Origin: Ruminococcus flavefaciens
Lineage (GTDB): Bacteria > Bacillota > Clostridia > Oscillospirales > Ruminococcaceae
Assembly (NCBI GenBank): GCA_023667045.1
Contig: JAMPAU010000008.1
Location: 1-64,000 of the forward strand
Direction: 5' to 3'
Length of the DNA: 64,000 nt
This document shows, piece after piece, positions 1 through 8,488 of this stretch. The first letter of the stretch is position 1. Each line of letters starts with the position of its first letter. Position numbers and translations under genes: made by a program. The notes below the pieces were generated by a model that had not been told where the DNA came from, ran no database searches, and saw only the letters and a list, made by a program, of their open reading frames with translations.

Positions 1-188
1 ATACCGACGAGGAAGAACTCCTGATTGATATGTGTAATTGTTTTGGAGTTGACGAAGATGATGTTCTTCTTCTCCTTGATTATGGTTACACTGCTATGGA
101 AATAGAGGAAATGTTTATGGATACAGACCTGCTCCGCTCTGCTATACAGGAAATCAAGCACAGCAGTTTTTATGACAACCTTGCCTGA
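1..188 (+). CDS. Class II glutamine amidotransferase, C-terminal end only (cut by window edge)
   Basis: Only the last 61 codons are visible and the reading frame is open from the window edge to the TGA. The peptide is nearly the same as the tail of the complete amidotransferase at 25216-26220, sharing a Glu/Asp-rich segment followed by LLLLDYGYTAMEIEEMFMDT. That tail lies beyond the N-terminal-nucleophile amidotransferase fold, so this fragment carries no catalytic residues. In both places the gene lies upstream of an integrase gene that precedes a tRNA(fMet) att copy, which suggests related elements with the same layout. Identification rests wholly on the paralogue. Confidence 0.75.
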   Translation, partial: TDEEELLIDMCNCFGVDEDDVLLLLDYGYTAMEIEEMFMDTDLLRSAIQEIKHSSFYDNLA

Positions 189-234
189 TTCAAAAGCAAT
201 TGAAACAGGACTAAAACGGCCTTAAAAATCCAAG

Positions 235-274
235 CCGTCTGAAAATGTATACTTTTTCAGACGGTCTTTTTTTG
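235..274 (+). terminator. Rho-independent terminator after the amidotransferase
   Basis: An 11-bp perfect stem (CCGTCTGAAAA with TTTTCAGACGG) is followed by a T-rich run. It lies 46 bases after the amidotransferase stop and separates that gene from the integrase. Confidence 0.85.
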
Positions 275-364
275 TATAAAAACAAGTCCAAAAAAGTCCG
301 TTTTGTAACTTTTCACACTTTTTTGAACTGCTATTTAAAAATAAATTTTCAGGAGGTAATTATT

Positions 365-1777
365 ATGGCAAAGACAAAAAGAGGTCACAACGAGGGCAGT
401 ATCCGTCAAAGAGACGACGGTCGCTGGGAAATCAGGGTGATGTCAAGAACCGACTTCAAAACTGGCAAGCCGAAACGCACTTCATACTACGCAAAAACAA
501 AAGCGGAAGCTGTAAAGATTCTGCACGAAGCCGAGTATAATATCCACATCAATGAAATGATTGACCCGACTTCAACCAAGCTCATTGACTGGCTCAGAAT
601 CTGGCTCGAAACGTATATGAAAAACAGTCTGAAACAGTCCACTTATACGAGCTACGCAGGATACATAAACAATCATTTTGCACCAGCGTTTCCCACACTC
701 AAGCTCAAAGACCTTACTTCAAAATTATTGCAAGAGTTCTACAACTACAAGCTCACGGAGGAAGGTCTTTCCCCGAAAACAATCGTAAATATGCACCGCT
801 GTCTGCACAAAGCTCTGAAACAGGCGGTACTGGAACACCACATCAGCTTCAATCCGTGCGAAGCTGTGAATCTGCCCAAAAACGAAAAGCCGCAAATCGA
901 AATCCTTACCCGTGAGGAGCAGGAACGTCTGATGCACACAAGCTACAATTTCAGATACGGAGTTTTCATCAGGCTTACTCTTGCCACTGGAATACGTCTG
1001 GGCGAACTTCTCGGCTTACGCTGGGAAGATATTGACACAAGAAAGAATATGCTGAATATCCGCCGAACGCTCAACCGTCTGCCGAAAATCGACTACAATG
1101 GTATTGGTAACTCAACCGAGATAGTCATACAGGAACCCAAGACTAAAAACTCACTGCGTTCCATTCCGCTTATGCAGGTAATAATCAACGAGCTACAGCA
1201 ATGGAGAAACGTTCAGTTTTCGGATTCACGCACGGCTGGAGCAGCGTATAACGATTCGGGATTCATAGTCACGAACCAGCTCGGCGGATACATAGAACCA
1301 CGCACTTTCAGAGACTACTACGAAGAAATTCTCGAAGCCGCCAGACTCGGACACTACACATTCCACGCACTCCGCCACACCTTTGCAACAAGAGCTACAG
1401 AGCAGGGTATGGACTCCAAAACCGTGTCCACGCTTCTCGGACACAGTTCTGTTGCGTTCACACTCGACACCTACACCCACGTTCTTGACAGTCAGAAGCA
1501 CGAGGAAATGAAACTTATGGAAGACCTGTTCAGTATGCCGACAATGCCACAGTATCAGTCCTATCCCGTCATAGTCACGCCTGCTCCGAACGGTTTTATT
1601 CTCAACGCTGTCGACTTTGAAGAAATAAAAATCGAAGCGGACAATATCCAGTATGGCATAGCCTGTATTCAGACCAGAATAGTACAGGAACTTGAAAATA
1701 CCTATCCGCCCTCGCCTACTCCGAACAACGAACTTGTCCTAAACATCGGTGAATTTGTCGTTATGGTAAATGTTTAA
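365..1777 (+). CDS. int: Tyrosine recombinase (integrase) with HicB-like C-terminal tail
   Basis: This is a 470-residue site-specific recombinase that would integrate and excise element A. The ATG at 365 was chosen because AGGAGGTAAT (351-360) sits just upstream; the open frame reaches further back without a ribosome site. An N-terminal arm-binding domain (MAKTKRGHNEGSIRQ), a SAM-like core-binding domain (about 75-190) and a catalytic domain are visible, with R211, H334, R337, H360 and nucleophile Y370. Tyrosine integrases normally end soon after the nucleophile. Here about 70 further residues (400-470) begin YPVIVTPAPNGF and resemble a HicB-type antitoxin fold. The family call is firm and the HicB likeness is tentative. 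Confidence 0.93.
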   Translation: MAKTKRGHNEGSIRQRDDGRWEIRVMSRTDFKTGKPKRTSYYAKTKAEAVKILHEAEYNIHINEMIDPTSTKLIDWLRIWLETYMKNSLKQSTYTSYAGYINNHFAPAFPTLKLKDLTSKLLQEFYNYKLTEEGLSPKTIVNMHRCLHKALKQAVLEHHISFNPCEAVNLPKNEKPQIEILTREEQERLMHTSYNFRYGVFIRLTLATGIRLGELLGLRWEDIDTRKNMLNIRRTLNRLPKIDYNGIGNSTEIVIQEPKTKNSLRSIPLMQVIINELQQWRNVQFSDSRTAGAAYNDSGFIVTNQLGGYIEPRTFRDYYEEILEAARLGHYTFHALRHTFATRATEQGMDSKTVSTLLGHSSVAFTLDTYTHVLDSQKHEEMKLMEDLFSMPTMPQYQSYPVIVTPAPNGFILNAVDFEEIKIEADNIQYGIACIQTRIVQELENTYPPSPTPNNELVLNIGEFVVMVNV

Positions 1778-1782
1778 ACAAT

Positions 1783-1827
1783 TGCTCTGTACAGTTCATT
1801 CTGTACAGAGCAGTCTTTGTTTTTTTG
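1783..1827 (+). terminator. Rho-independent terminator after integrase
   Basis: A perfect 12-bp stem (TGCTCTGTACAG with CTGTACAGAGCA) with a 6-base loop is followed by a T-rich stretch, directly after the integrase stop codon. Confidence 0.9.
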
Positions 1828-1935
1828 TAAAATTGTCTCCCTTTTTTAAAATACGCTTGCAAAAAGTAAATTTTCCAAAGGGATTTCTGATTTCTCAGAC
1901 TGATTCTTTCAGAAAGGGAGACAAATTTCAAAAAA

Positions 1936-2907
1936 TTATGTATCATCTTCGGGTGCGTTCTGGTACTGCACAATGATGTAGAAGAAAAATTTATGAAGCG
2001 TACACTCAAATTTAACAAGATTCATATTCATTATCTTGTCGTACCGCTCGGAATATTTTTTCCTTAAATCCGCCATGCCAGAACAAAATTTCCCGAACTT
2101 TTTTAAGACCTCATCATAATTATTTTTGTAAAGCATATATGTTGCAACAGCCGACAAGTCATATATATTAAAATTTTTATCAATGCTTCTCCCCAACTTA
2201 ACAGCATCATAAACCAGTCTGAAAGTCGATTGAATTTCGTTCATCTGCACCTGATAATGATTCCTGATTTTCCGAATGTATTCCTCCCGACCGACAACAT
2301 AATTTGACCTTGTATAAATAAACTTCAGTTTATAGAAAGCGTTTGTTGTACAAATTACATAATCACTCAGCTCCGACTGCGTAAACACATCGTAATTGCT
2401 AAACAGACAATTCATATCGGTATTGTACAGTTCAAATCTGTACCTGCAAAAGTACATTTCAAGAAAATGTAAAAACTCTTTTTCGTCAAAACTGCCATAC
2501 TTACAGAATAAAGAAATTATCTGCTCGAACAGATTTTCAAGACATTTTTTCTGAACTTCAACAAACATAGTATTATCGGAATCAATCCTCAGAAAACTGA
2601 AATTTATGCCGAATTTTTTGAAAAACATATCAACACAGCGTTCGGAAAATTCCCTCAGAGGTATATCCGCCTTGTAACTCTCTGTACGATTTTCGGGGTA
2701 TATGAAGTACCTGCATTTGTTCAGAAACCCCGAAATACAGGCAGATGTAAAGCTGTGGTTCGGACTCTGCCGACAGTTCTTCACATAGACAGACAATGCC
2801 TGACTGTCGATTAAATAATACCCCGACTTTGTTTTTCCGCCGACAGTGTTCTTCACTCCAGCGAATATTTCTTCCGTGTATTCTATAAAGTCAAATATTT
2901 TTATCAT
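1936..2907 (-). CDS. Hypothetical protein, unknown family
   Basis: I do not recognise this 323-residue protein. The ATG at 2907 (MIKIFDFIEYTEEIFAG) was chosen because an AAGGAAAAAG ribosome site precedes it; the longer frame starts without one. The protein is rich in Phe, Tyr, Lys and Cys, has no signal peptide or clear membrane helix, and appears soluble and mostly helical. It is transcribed convergently with the integrase and divergently from the ATPase at 3091. Its position inside element A suggests an accessory or regulatory role, which I cannot define. Confidence 0.6.
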   Translation of the reverse strand: MIKIFDFIEYTEEIFAGVKNTVGGKTKSGYYLIDSQALSVYVKNCRQSPNHSFTSACISGFLNKCRYFIYPENRTESYKADIPLREFSERCVDMFFKKFGINFSFLRIDSDNTMFVEVQKKCLENLFEQIISLFCKYGSFDEKEFLHFLEMYFCRYRFELYNTDMNCLFSNYDVFTQSELSDYVICTTNAFYKLKFIYTRSNYVVGREEYIRKIRNHYQVQMNEIQSTFRLVYDAVKLGRSIDKNFNIYDLSAVATYMLYKNNYDEVLKKFGKFCSGMADLRKKYSERYDKIMNMNLVKFECTLHKFFFYIIVQYQNAPEDDT

Positions 2908-3021
2908 AATCTTTTTCCTTAATCGCTTATGTTTTTTCACATTTTTATCACATTTAAAATAATGGAAATCCTGTAAATTTCCTAAAAAATCAACAGTCAC
3001 TTGCTGTTTTTGCCCGAAGTA

Positions 3022-3050
3022 TTGCTATTTTTCCAAAGATGTTCTATAAT
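3022..3050 (+). promoter_or_regulatory. Sigma-A promoter for the element A ATPase gene
   Basis: TTGCTA (-35) and TATAAT (-10) are separated by 17 bp and end 40 bases before the ATG at 3091. The leader then contains TTTTCAGGAGGTAATTA, almost identical to the ribosome site of the integrase at 365. Confidence 0.7.
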
Positions 3051-3090
3051 GATTCTATCAGAAATAAAATTTATTTTTCAGGAGGTAATT

Positions 3091-6000
3091 ATGTTTACAT
3101 TCAATCCTTTGGGCAGTCCTCAGACCGCTGAAGCCTGTGGTCTTACACCAATGCTGCCAAATCAACCAGCTCCTCAGCCGCCGCCCAGTTTTACGCCTGT
3201 TATGCCTGCTCCTGTCGCCCCAGCAATTGACAGTGAAACGGTGCAGGAGCTGACAAAAGCCATAAACAATATGACAACATCTGCACAGTTGCAGCAGCAG
3301 GAAATCCATAAACAGCACAATGAAAATATGCTGCTCAGAAATAACATTCAGAAGATGAAAAGCGATAGAGCATATTTTCGCTGTTTTATGGACACGACTG
3401 ACGGTGTGGCTATGTGTACCGAGGGCGACGGTTTCAGGAGCAGGACAACAGCGATTGGTATTATTTCAATCATTTCTGCACAGTCCTACAAAATGCCATA
3501 CAAGGACGATTTCCGTGAACTTATGCTTGTAAAGTACACTGACAGTCACCGTGAACCTCGTGAAGCAATCGTAACAGCGGAGGAAATATCGGCGAAAAAT
3601 CTTGTCAGAAAATTTCACGGATTCGAGTATCAGTGCAGGAGTAAAAGCCTTGCAAACGACTACCTCGCCGACAGAATAAACAAGGTAAAATCGCCCTGTG
3701 TAATCACGCTTCACAGATATGCTGGCTTTTATCCCGACGGGAAAAAAGCATTCTTCAACTGCAACTGGGACAACACGAATCCCGAAATTGTGAAATTCTA
3801 TCCGTCGTGCGTTTCATCAAGAAAACTTAAGCATCACCGAAAAGGTGTTGTTGAAATACAGCAGTATGCTAAAAAATATCTGCATACTCCTGAAAAATGC
3901 CTTGTATTTACTTTCTCTGTATGTGGTCTGCTTTCGACTATGCTTGACGAAATTGGCTATCCTATGAAGCAATATCTCGTGATTTCTGTACCCAATTTCA
4001 ACAGTGCAAAACAGACTTCAATGTACCTGAAAATATATGACAGAGAAATTCCGCCACTTTCGTTTGATGATACGAAAAAATCAATTCAGGACTATTTCAG
4101 TACAGCAAGAGACGAGACTTTTGTTATTTCTGAATGCTCGGACGTTGACAATCAAAAAAGACGTTCCGAAATAATATCACTTATTTCAGCACTCGAAAAG
4201 CAGTCACAGCCACATAATACAGCCATTATTTCAACAGCGGCTCAGTTTATGATACCTGCCGAGAAGAAAATCTGCCTGTCACTCAGTAAGGACTTCTATA
4301 CCGATATTCTGCCGACCGAGGAGCATAGAATGTGTACCGAACTTGACGAAATAATCTGCCACTTTATCAGCTATGTATGCAGTAACTACAGCGATTTGAA
4401 GTCGCAGCTTAAACGTTATATCGAAAATTTTACCGAGCAGTCAAAACGATTTTCATTCCCGAACGCTCAGAGCAGGACGAGCTGGTGCATACTTTTAGCG
4501 GTGTTTCGCATTCTGAATAATCTTTATAAATTACCTGTTTCCATTAACGAAACTGCAAACTTTATACACGGTCTTTTCAGGGAAAATAAAGTGAAAAACG
4601 GCGGCAACGATGACGTGATTGTCAACGATTTTATCAGCGTACTGAACGATGTTATATGCGACGGTCGGGTTAATATCGTCGAATACAGCAAGGATATGAA
4701 TTTCACTCCCAATACATACCAGCTTATCGTTGACGGAGATACGCTTGTAATGGAAGAAAGTCTGATAACCGATAAAATTCTCCCGAAAATGACCACCACA
4801 AACAGCGTTCACCGTATACTGAAAAGCCTTGACAACGATAATTTGTTATATACTTCCTCAAAAGGCGACCGAGAATCTCTGCGTTACAAAATGACCGTTT
4901 ATACCAAAGGAAGAAGTATGAGGCTTCCGTTCATTGTTATGGAAAAGAACAACATACTGAGTAATTCCGCCGAACTTTTCTGTACTGCACAGAAAGATTC
5001 GGAGTGGTTTTCAACTTCTTTGAACGATAACGTAATCCCAATAATTACCGACCATATCGGACGTATTGCAGGTCAGCAGTTCAGTCCCGACGGTGTGAAC
5101 AATCTGCATTTTTTTGCAACTGGTATTTCAGGCAAAGGCAAGACCCACTGTCTTACTGAAAGAATGTGCAGTCTGCAAAGAAAAGGTATTCGTGCTGTTA
5201 TTTTTGACACAAGCGACTCTTTTACAAAAGAATCAGTCATCAGAAATCTTTCGGCTGACGGCAGCGATGAGGTACGCACACAGGCTGAAAATTATGTGAA
5301 CGGGCATATCACTTTTCACAAAATTGAATCTGACGGCATACCTGTTGAACCGTTAAAACTCAACTATAACAGTTATAATACAACTGTACAGAACACAGTC
5401 TCCGATATTGTAAGGTCTCATCTTGGAAAGCTCGGATGTAAGCAGACTCCTACGTTAGAGGAAAAAATTCGTACTCTTATTGAATCTGGTAACCTCTCGG
5501 CAGTCAATATGTACGATATTCTTACAGCGGATTATGAAGAAGACCAAGAAAGTCTCCAACTTCAGATTAGGGAATGTTTATCGTGCTTTATGGATTTTGA
5601 ATGTTGCAACAGAAACTGGGACGATTTTTTCAGAAGCTGCAAAGACATAGTAATAATATCTATAGACGCTTCTTCAAAGGCTGGCGGTTATGCTCTTATT
5701 GACTTCCTTATGATGTCTCTTTTCAAGCACCAGCAGTTCAGTTATGAAAAGCCCGTTGCTTTATTTATTGACGAAATTCAGAATCAGAATATGAGGGAAA
5801 GTTCGCCGATTCAACAGATTCTGCGACTTGGCAGGAAGTATCGCACAGGTCTGAATTATGCAACACAGTTCATGTCAAAAGTCAGCAGGGACAGCAATGC
5901 CATACTTGAAATGGCTAACCTTTCCGTTTATTTCCAGCCAGACAATACTTCAACTGCATCTGTCGCAAAAAAACTTGGTCTGCCCAAAAAAGACCTTATC

Positions 6001-6123
6001 TGTATGAACGTCGGGGAATGCTACATAAAGGGAGATATATTCAACTATAACTCCAATCACAGCATAGGGGCTGTTCTCCACGGATACACCTATCGCAACT
6101 TTGTTCCATTAAGTTCTGACTAA
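3091..6123 (+). CDS. Large P-loop ATPase, HerA/VirB4-like C-terminal domain
   Basis: This 1010-residue protein starts at the ATG at 3091, 2 bases past GGAGGTAATT. Residues 1-50 form a Pro-rich disordered tail. Residues around 110-330 recall DUF927-type helicase/primase-associated domains of mobile elements (tentative). The C-terminal third is a P-loop ATPase: Walker A GISGKGKT (678-685), Walker B ALFIDEIQ (about 890-896), then a downstream segment rich in conserved-looking Arg/Gly (LRLGRKYRTGLNYATQF) as in HerA, VirB4 and FtsK-like DNA pumps. It probably moves or remodels DNA during transfer or replication of element A. No relaxase lies nearby, so the exact role is inference. Confidence 0.7.
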   Translation: MFTFNPLGSPQTAEACGLTPMLPNQPAPQPPPSFTPVMPAPVAPAIDSETVQELTKAINNMTTSAQLQQQEIHKQHNENMLLRNNIQKMKSDRAYFRCFMDTTDGVAMCTEGDGFRSRTTAIGIISIISAQSYKMPYKDDFRELMLVKYTDSHREPREAIVTAEEISAKNLVRKFHGFEYQCRSKSLANDYLADRINKVKSPCVITLHRYAGFYPDGKKAFFNCNWDNTNPEIVKFYPSCVSSRKLKHHRKGVVEIQQYAKKYLHTPEKCLVFTFSVCGLLSTMLDEIGYPMKQYLVISVPNFNSAKQTSMYLKIYDREIPPLSFDDTKKSIQDYFSTARDETFVISECSDVDNQKRRSEIISLISALEKQSQPHNTAIISTAAQFMIPAEKKICLSLSKDFYTDILPTEEHRMCTELDEIICHFISYVCSNYSDLKSQLKRYIENFTEQSKRFSFPNAQSRTSWCILLAVFRILNNLYKLPVSINETANFIHGLFRENKVKNGGNDDVIVNDFISVLNDVICDGRVNIVEYSKDMNFTPNTYQLIVDGDTLVMEESLITDKILPKMTTTNSVHRILKSLDNDNLLYTSSKGDRESLRYKMTVYTKGRSMRLPFIVMEKNNILSNSAELFCTAQKDSEWFSTSLNDNVIPIITDHIGRIAGQQFSPDGVNNLHFFATGISGKGKTHCLTERMCSLQRKGIRAVIFDTSDSFTKESVIRNLSADGSDEVRTQAENYVNGHITFHKIESDGIPVEPLKLNYNSYNTTVQNTVSDIVRSHLGKLGCKQTPTLEEKIRTLIESGNLSAVNMYDILTADYEEDQESLQLQIRECLSCFMDFECCNRNWDDFFRSCKDIVIISIDASSKAGGYALIDFLMMSLFKHQQFSYEKPVALFIDEIQNQNMRESSPIQQILRLGRKYRTGLNYATQFMSKVSRDSNAILEMANLSVYFQPDNTSTASVAKKLGLPKKDLICMNVGECYIKGDIFNYNSNHSIGAVLHGYTYRNFVPLSSD

Positions 6124-6175
6124 CACCCATTAATTCTATTATAACACATCTCTCCTTATTAATCAATACCCAAAA

Positions 6176-6208
6176 TGGAGCAGGCTGTAAAAACCTGCTC
6201 CATATCTT
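6176..6208 (+). terminator. Rho-independent terminator after the ATPase
   Basis: A perfect 9-bp stem (TGGAGCAGG with CCTGCTCCA) with a 9-base loop is followed by ATATCTTTATCT, about 50 bases after the ATPase stop. The T-run is weak. Confidence 0.7.
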
Positions 6209-6290
6209 TATCTGTCTGTTAACCAAGGTTAACATAAATTTTTATCATAAGTTACTGCTTAATATCCCATAACGCACAAACGTCGCACTT

Positions 6291-6310
6291 TTGGGGTCAT
6301 TTTGGGGTCA
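6291..6310 (+). repeat. Paired 9-bp direct repeats TTGGGGTCA, candidate integrase arm sites (element A right end)
   Basis: TTGGGGTCA occurs at 6291-6299 and 6302-6310, 11 bp apart or about one helical turn. The same paired motif reappears at 30734-30754, beyond the other att copy. Short phased repeats flanking an att core are typical arm-type binding sites for the N-terminal domain of tyrosine integrases. Confidence 0.5.
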
Positions 6311-6375
6311 AACTCAGAATAACGGACAAAAAATTTACCACGTAGTACAGGTTTTTGCCTATATTACGTGGTTTC

Positions 6376-6422
6376 TTTGGTTGCGGCGGCTGGATTTGAA
6401 CCAACGACCTTCGGGTTATGAG
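6376..6422 (-). other. Attachment site: 3' half of initiator tRNA(fMet), A/B junction
   Basis: On the minus strand the segment reads from the anticodon loop CTCATAA through the T-arm (GTTGGTTCAAATCCAGC) and the acceptor strand to CCA. The CCC next to the loop and the A at position 72 are initiator tRNA hallmarks. The 5' half of the tRNA is absent, so this is an att copy and not a gene. All 47 bases recur at 30571-30617 in the same orientation. Confidence 0.85.
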
Positions 6423-6540
6423 TGTTGAATTCAGTGATTTGCAACTTTCTGTAATGGTTTATAACTGTCGTAATATAGCTGTTTTCATTGCATTACTGGT
6501 TTACGGATTACACTCTTGGATTATGCTTTTTAATACCAAT

Positions 6541-6560
6541 AACGGAAACGTAACGGAAAT
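6541..6560 (+). repeat. Paired direct repeats AACGGAAA, candidate integrase arm sites (element B left end)
   Basis: AACGGAAAC at 6541-6549 and AACGGAAAT at 6552-6560 are 11 bp apart. The same pair is found at 30352-30371, just inside the other end of element B. These lie inside the att copies, while the TTGGGGTCA pairs lie outside them, which fits two integrases of different arm specificity. Confidence 0.5.
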
Positions 6561-6624
6561 GAAAACAAGTTTATATGTCTTGAAAATTGATGTTTAAAAA
6601 ATCACTGATTGAAACTGTTTGTTA

Positions 6625-6656
6625 AGGTCTCTCCAAGAACGGAGAGACCTTTTTTA
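6625..6656 (+). terminator. Rho-independent terminator at the left end of element B
   Basis: A perfect 10-bp stem (AGGTCTCTCC with GGAGAGACCT) is followed by TTTTTATTT on the plus strand. It abuts the stop of the minus-strand gene at 6654 and would block readthrough from element A into element B. Confidence 0.8.
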
Positions 6657-8342
6657 TTTGTCAGCTTTTACAATCTTGCACTTCTTTTCCTGAAATGCTA
6701 TACCGTACTTTACAATATCAGTATAACCCTCGTTTTTCAGATTTACTTCATACTGCCTGTCCTCAATCTGTTTCAGTGCTTCACTACATTGACTATCAAG
6801 AGTTTCACCGTCCTTCTTCCGTACTGACTTTATCTCAATGATGACAGCCTTTCTGTAAGTGATTATATCCTTTATTACAATATCGCTCCTGCCAGTACCG
6901 TTCTCACGGTTTGACAGAACTTCATAATCATCGGAATATTCAAGAAGTCCAACAAGAAAACCATGATAGAAATTTTCATAGCCGTCGTGATAGCTGATAC
7001 TTTTAGAGAGCCACCTGTTTATTTCAGTTTCAAACGTTACAGTATCACCGTTAAGAACCGCATTAAACAGCACACTTTTATCCGCAATCCTTACTGATTC
7101 GTCAAACCACTGCCTGAATGTATTTTCATAAATCGAAACAATTTCAAGATTCGGAATCACAGCAGTAAAGTATGTCTGTATTCCTTTTTTGTAGATTTTT
7201 ATAGGTTTCAGATAGCCAGTATGGAGCAGGAAACTCCAGATATAATCGGACTTTACATTCATATTAACATAGGTAATATCCTGATAAAGCGGTTTATCTA
7301 TAGAATCTCCTCCGATAAGCTTCTCTATATCATTACGGATTCTTCTGTCACTTTTCACAACAAGTTCATGAATGATACTGTTTGAACTCGTATTCACCCA
7401 ATATGCCTCGGGAATATAATTTTTAGTTGTTCTTACAGTGAAAATATAATTCAGGACACTCCAAGGATTATAGATTTCCGTTTCTCCAAATATGTACCCA
7501 TCGTACCATATTTTCAAATCATCAAAGCAATACTCTATTCCATAATATTCTGCAATCTGCTTTACTTCATATTCTGTGAAACCAAAATACTGTGAAAACA
7601 TATTATCTGTAACAGAATATACTTTAAGGTTATTAAGTCCTGTAAAAATACTTTCCTTTGAAATACGTAAGCAACCAGTCAGAACAGCAAATTCAAGTGA
7701 ATCATTGGTTTTTAGTACGCTCTCAAAAACGGAACGTATCAGGTTTACCATGTTATCATAAAAGCCATTAAAGTAAGCATTTTCAAGAGGTACATCATAT
7801 TCATCTATCAGAACAATAACATTCTTACCATAAACTGCACAAAGACAGTCTGAAAGAAGCTTCAATGAAGTGGAGTAAACAGTATCATCAGCCGTACCAT
7901 TACAAATCATTTCAAGTTTATTTCTGCTCATAGGCATAAGAATGTCAGAGTTGAGTAATTCTTTATGTCTCCATATCTCATTTGCTATCATGTTTTTAAA
8001 CTCTGCAAAAGCAAGCTCATAACTTGTCTGCTTCATACTCTTTAAGGAAATGCTGATGACAGGATACTGCCCAATATATGAACTGTACTTCTCCCCTGCT
8101 CCTGAGATTTTCAGTCCGTCAAACAGATATGAATTATCCTCGTCTGTTTTTTCAAAATATCTTCTTAGCATACTCATATTGAGCGTTTTTCCAAATCTTC
8201 TCGGACGTGTAAACAAAGTCACTTTTGCTGCACTATCAAGTATATCTTTAATTAACAATGTTTTGTCAACCAAATAAAACCTTTTGTCAATTATTTCTTT
8301 AAAATCTTCTATTCCTATCGGTATCGGTTTTAAATCAGCCAT
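6654..8342 (-). CDS. AAA-ATPase-like / PD-(D/E)XK nuclease superfamily protein (DUF1703 type)
   Basis: This 562-residue protein has the widespread two-part layout of an N-terminal AAA-ATPase-like domain and a C-terminal PDDEXK_9 domain. It opens with LKPIPIGIEDFKEII, then Walker A RPRRFGKT (about 46-53), Walker B VIVLIDEYD, and a C-terminal nuclease-like pair GRSDIVIKD ... EIKS (about 483-505). The ATG at 8342 was chosen because AGAGGTG lies 5 bases before it; the upstream GTG is part of that ribosome site. A promoter at 8375-8403 and flanking terminators show it is monocistronic. Members are abundant in Clostridia and Bacteroidetes; their biological role is not settled. Confidence 0.9.
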   Translation of the reverse strand: MADLKPIPIGIEDFKEIIDKRFYLVDKTLLIKDILDSAAKVTLFTRPRRFGKTLNMSMLRRYFEKTDEDNSYLFDGLKISGAGEKYSSYIGQYPVISISLKSMKQTSYELAFAEFKNMIANEIWRHKELLNSDILMPMSRNKLEMICNGTADDTVYSTSLKLLSDCLCAVYGKNVIVLIDEYDVPLENAYFNGFYDNMVNLIRSVFESVLKTNDSLEFAVLTGCLRISKESIFTGLNNLKVYSVTDNMFSQYFGFTEYEVKQIAEYYGIEYCFDDLKIWYDGYIFGETEIYNPWSVLNYIFTVRTTKNYIPEAYWVNTSSNSIIHELVVKSDRRIRNDIEKLIGGDSIDKPLYQDITYVNMNVKSDYIWSFLLHTGYLKPIKIYKKGIQTYFTAVIPNLEIVSIYENTFRQWFDESVRIADKSVLFNAVLNGDTVTFETEINRWLSKSISYHDGYENFYHGFLVGLLEYSDDYEVLSNRENGTGRSDIVIKDIITYRKAVIIEIKSVRKKDGETLDSQCSEALKQIEDRQYEVNLKNEGYTDIVKYGIAFQEKKCKIVKADK

Positions 8343-8374
8343 ATCAATCACCTCTCTGAAATATCTTTATATTT

Positions 8375-8403
8375 ATTATAACATATCTTACAGAACAATG
8401 CAA
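8375..8403 (-). promoter_or_regulatory. Sigma-A promoter for the AAA/PD-(D/E)XK gene
   Basis: On the minus strand TTGCAT and TATAAT are separated by exactly 17 bp, with a TG two bases before the -10. The ATG at 8342 follows after a short leader. Confidence 0.7.
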
Positions 8404-8440
8404 CAAAAATCTCCGCAAGTTCACTCAAATAATTGTACTG

Positions 8441-8471
8441 AAAAATCCTGCAATGCGTAATGCATTGCAGG
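8441..8471 (-). terminator. Rho-independent terminator of the surface-protein operon
   Basis: On the minus strand a perfect 10-bp stem (CCTGCAATGC with GCATTGCAGG) with a 5-base loop is followed by ATTTTT, 17 bases after the stop of the 2341-residue gene. Confidence 0.85.
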
Positions 8472-8488
8472 ACTTTTACTTTAAAATA

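Noticed and set aside
6376..6422. Functional tRNA gene
   Set aside because: Only the anticodon loop to CCA half is present; the 5' half is missing here and at 30571.
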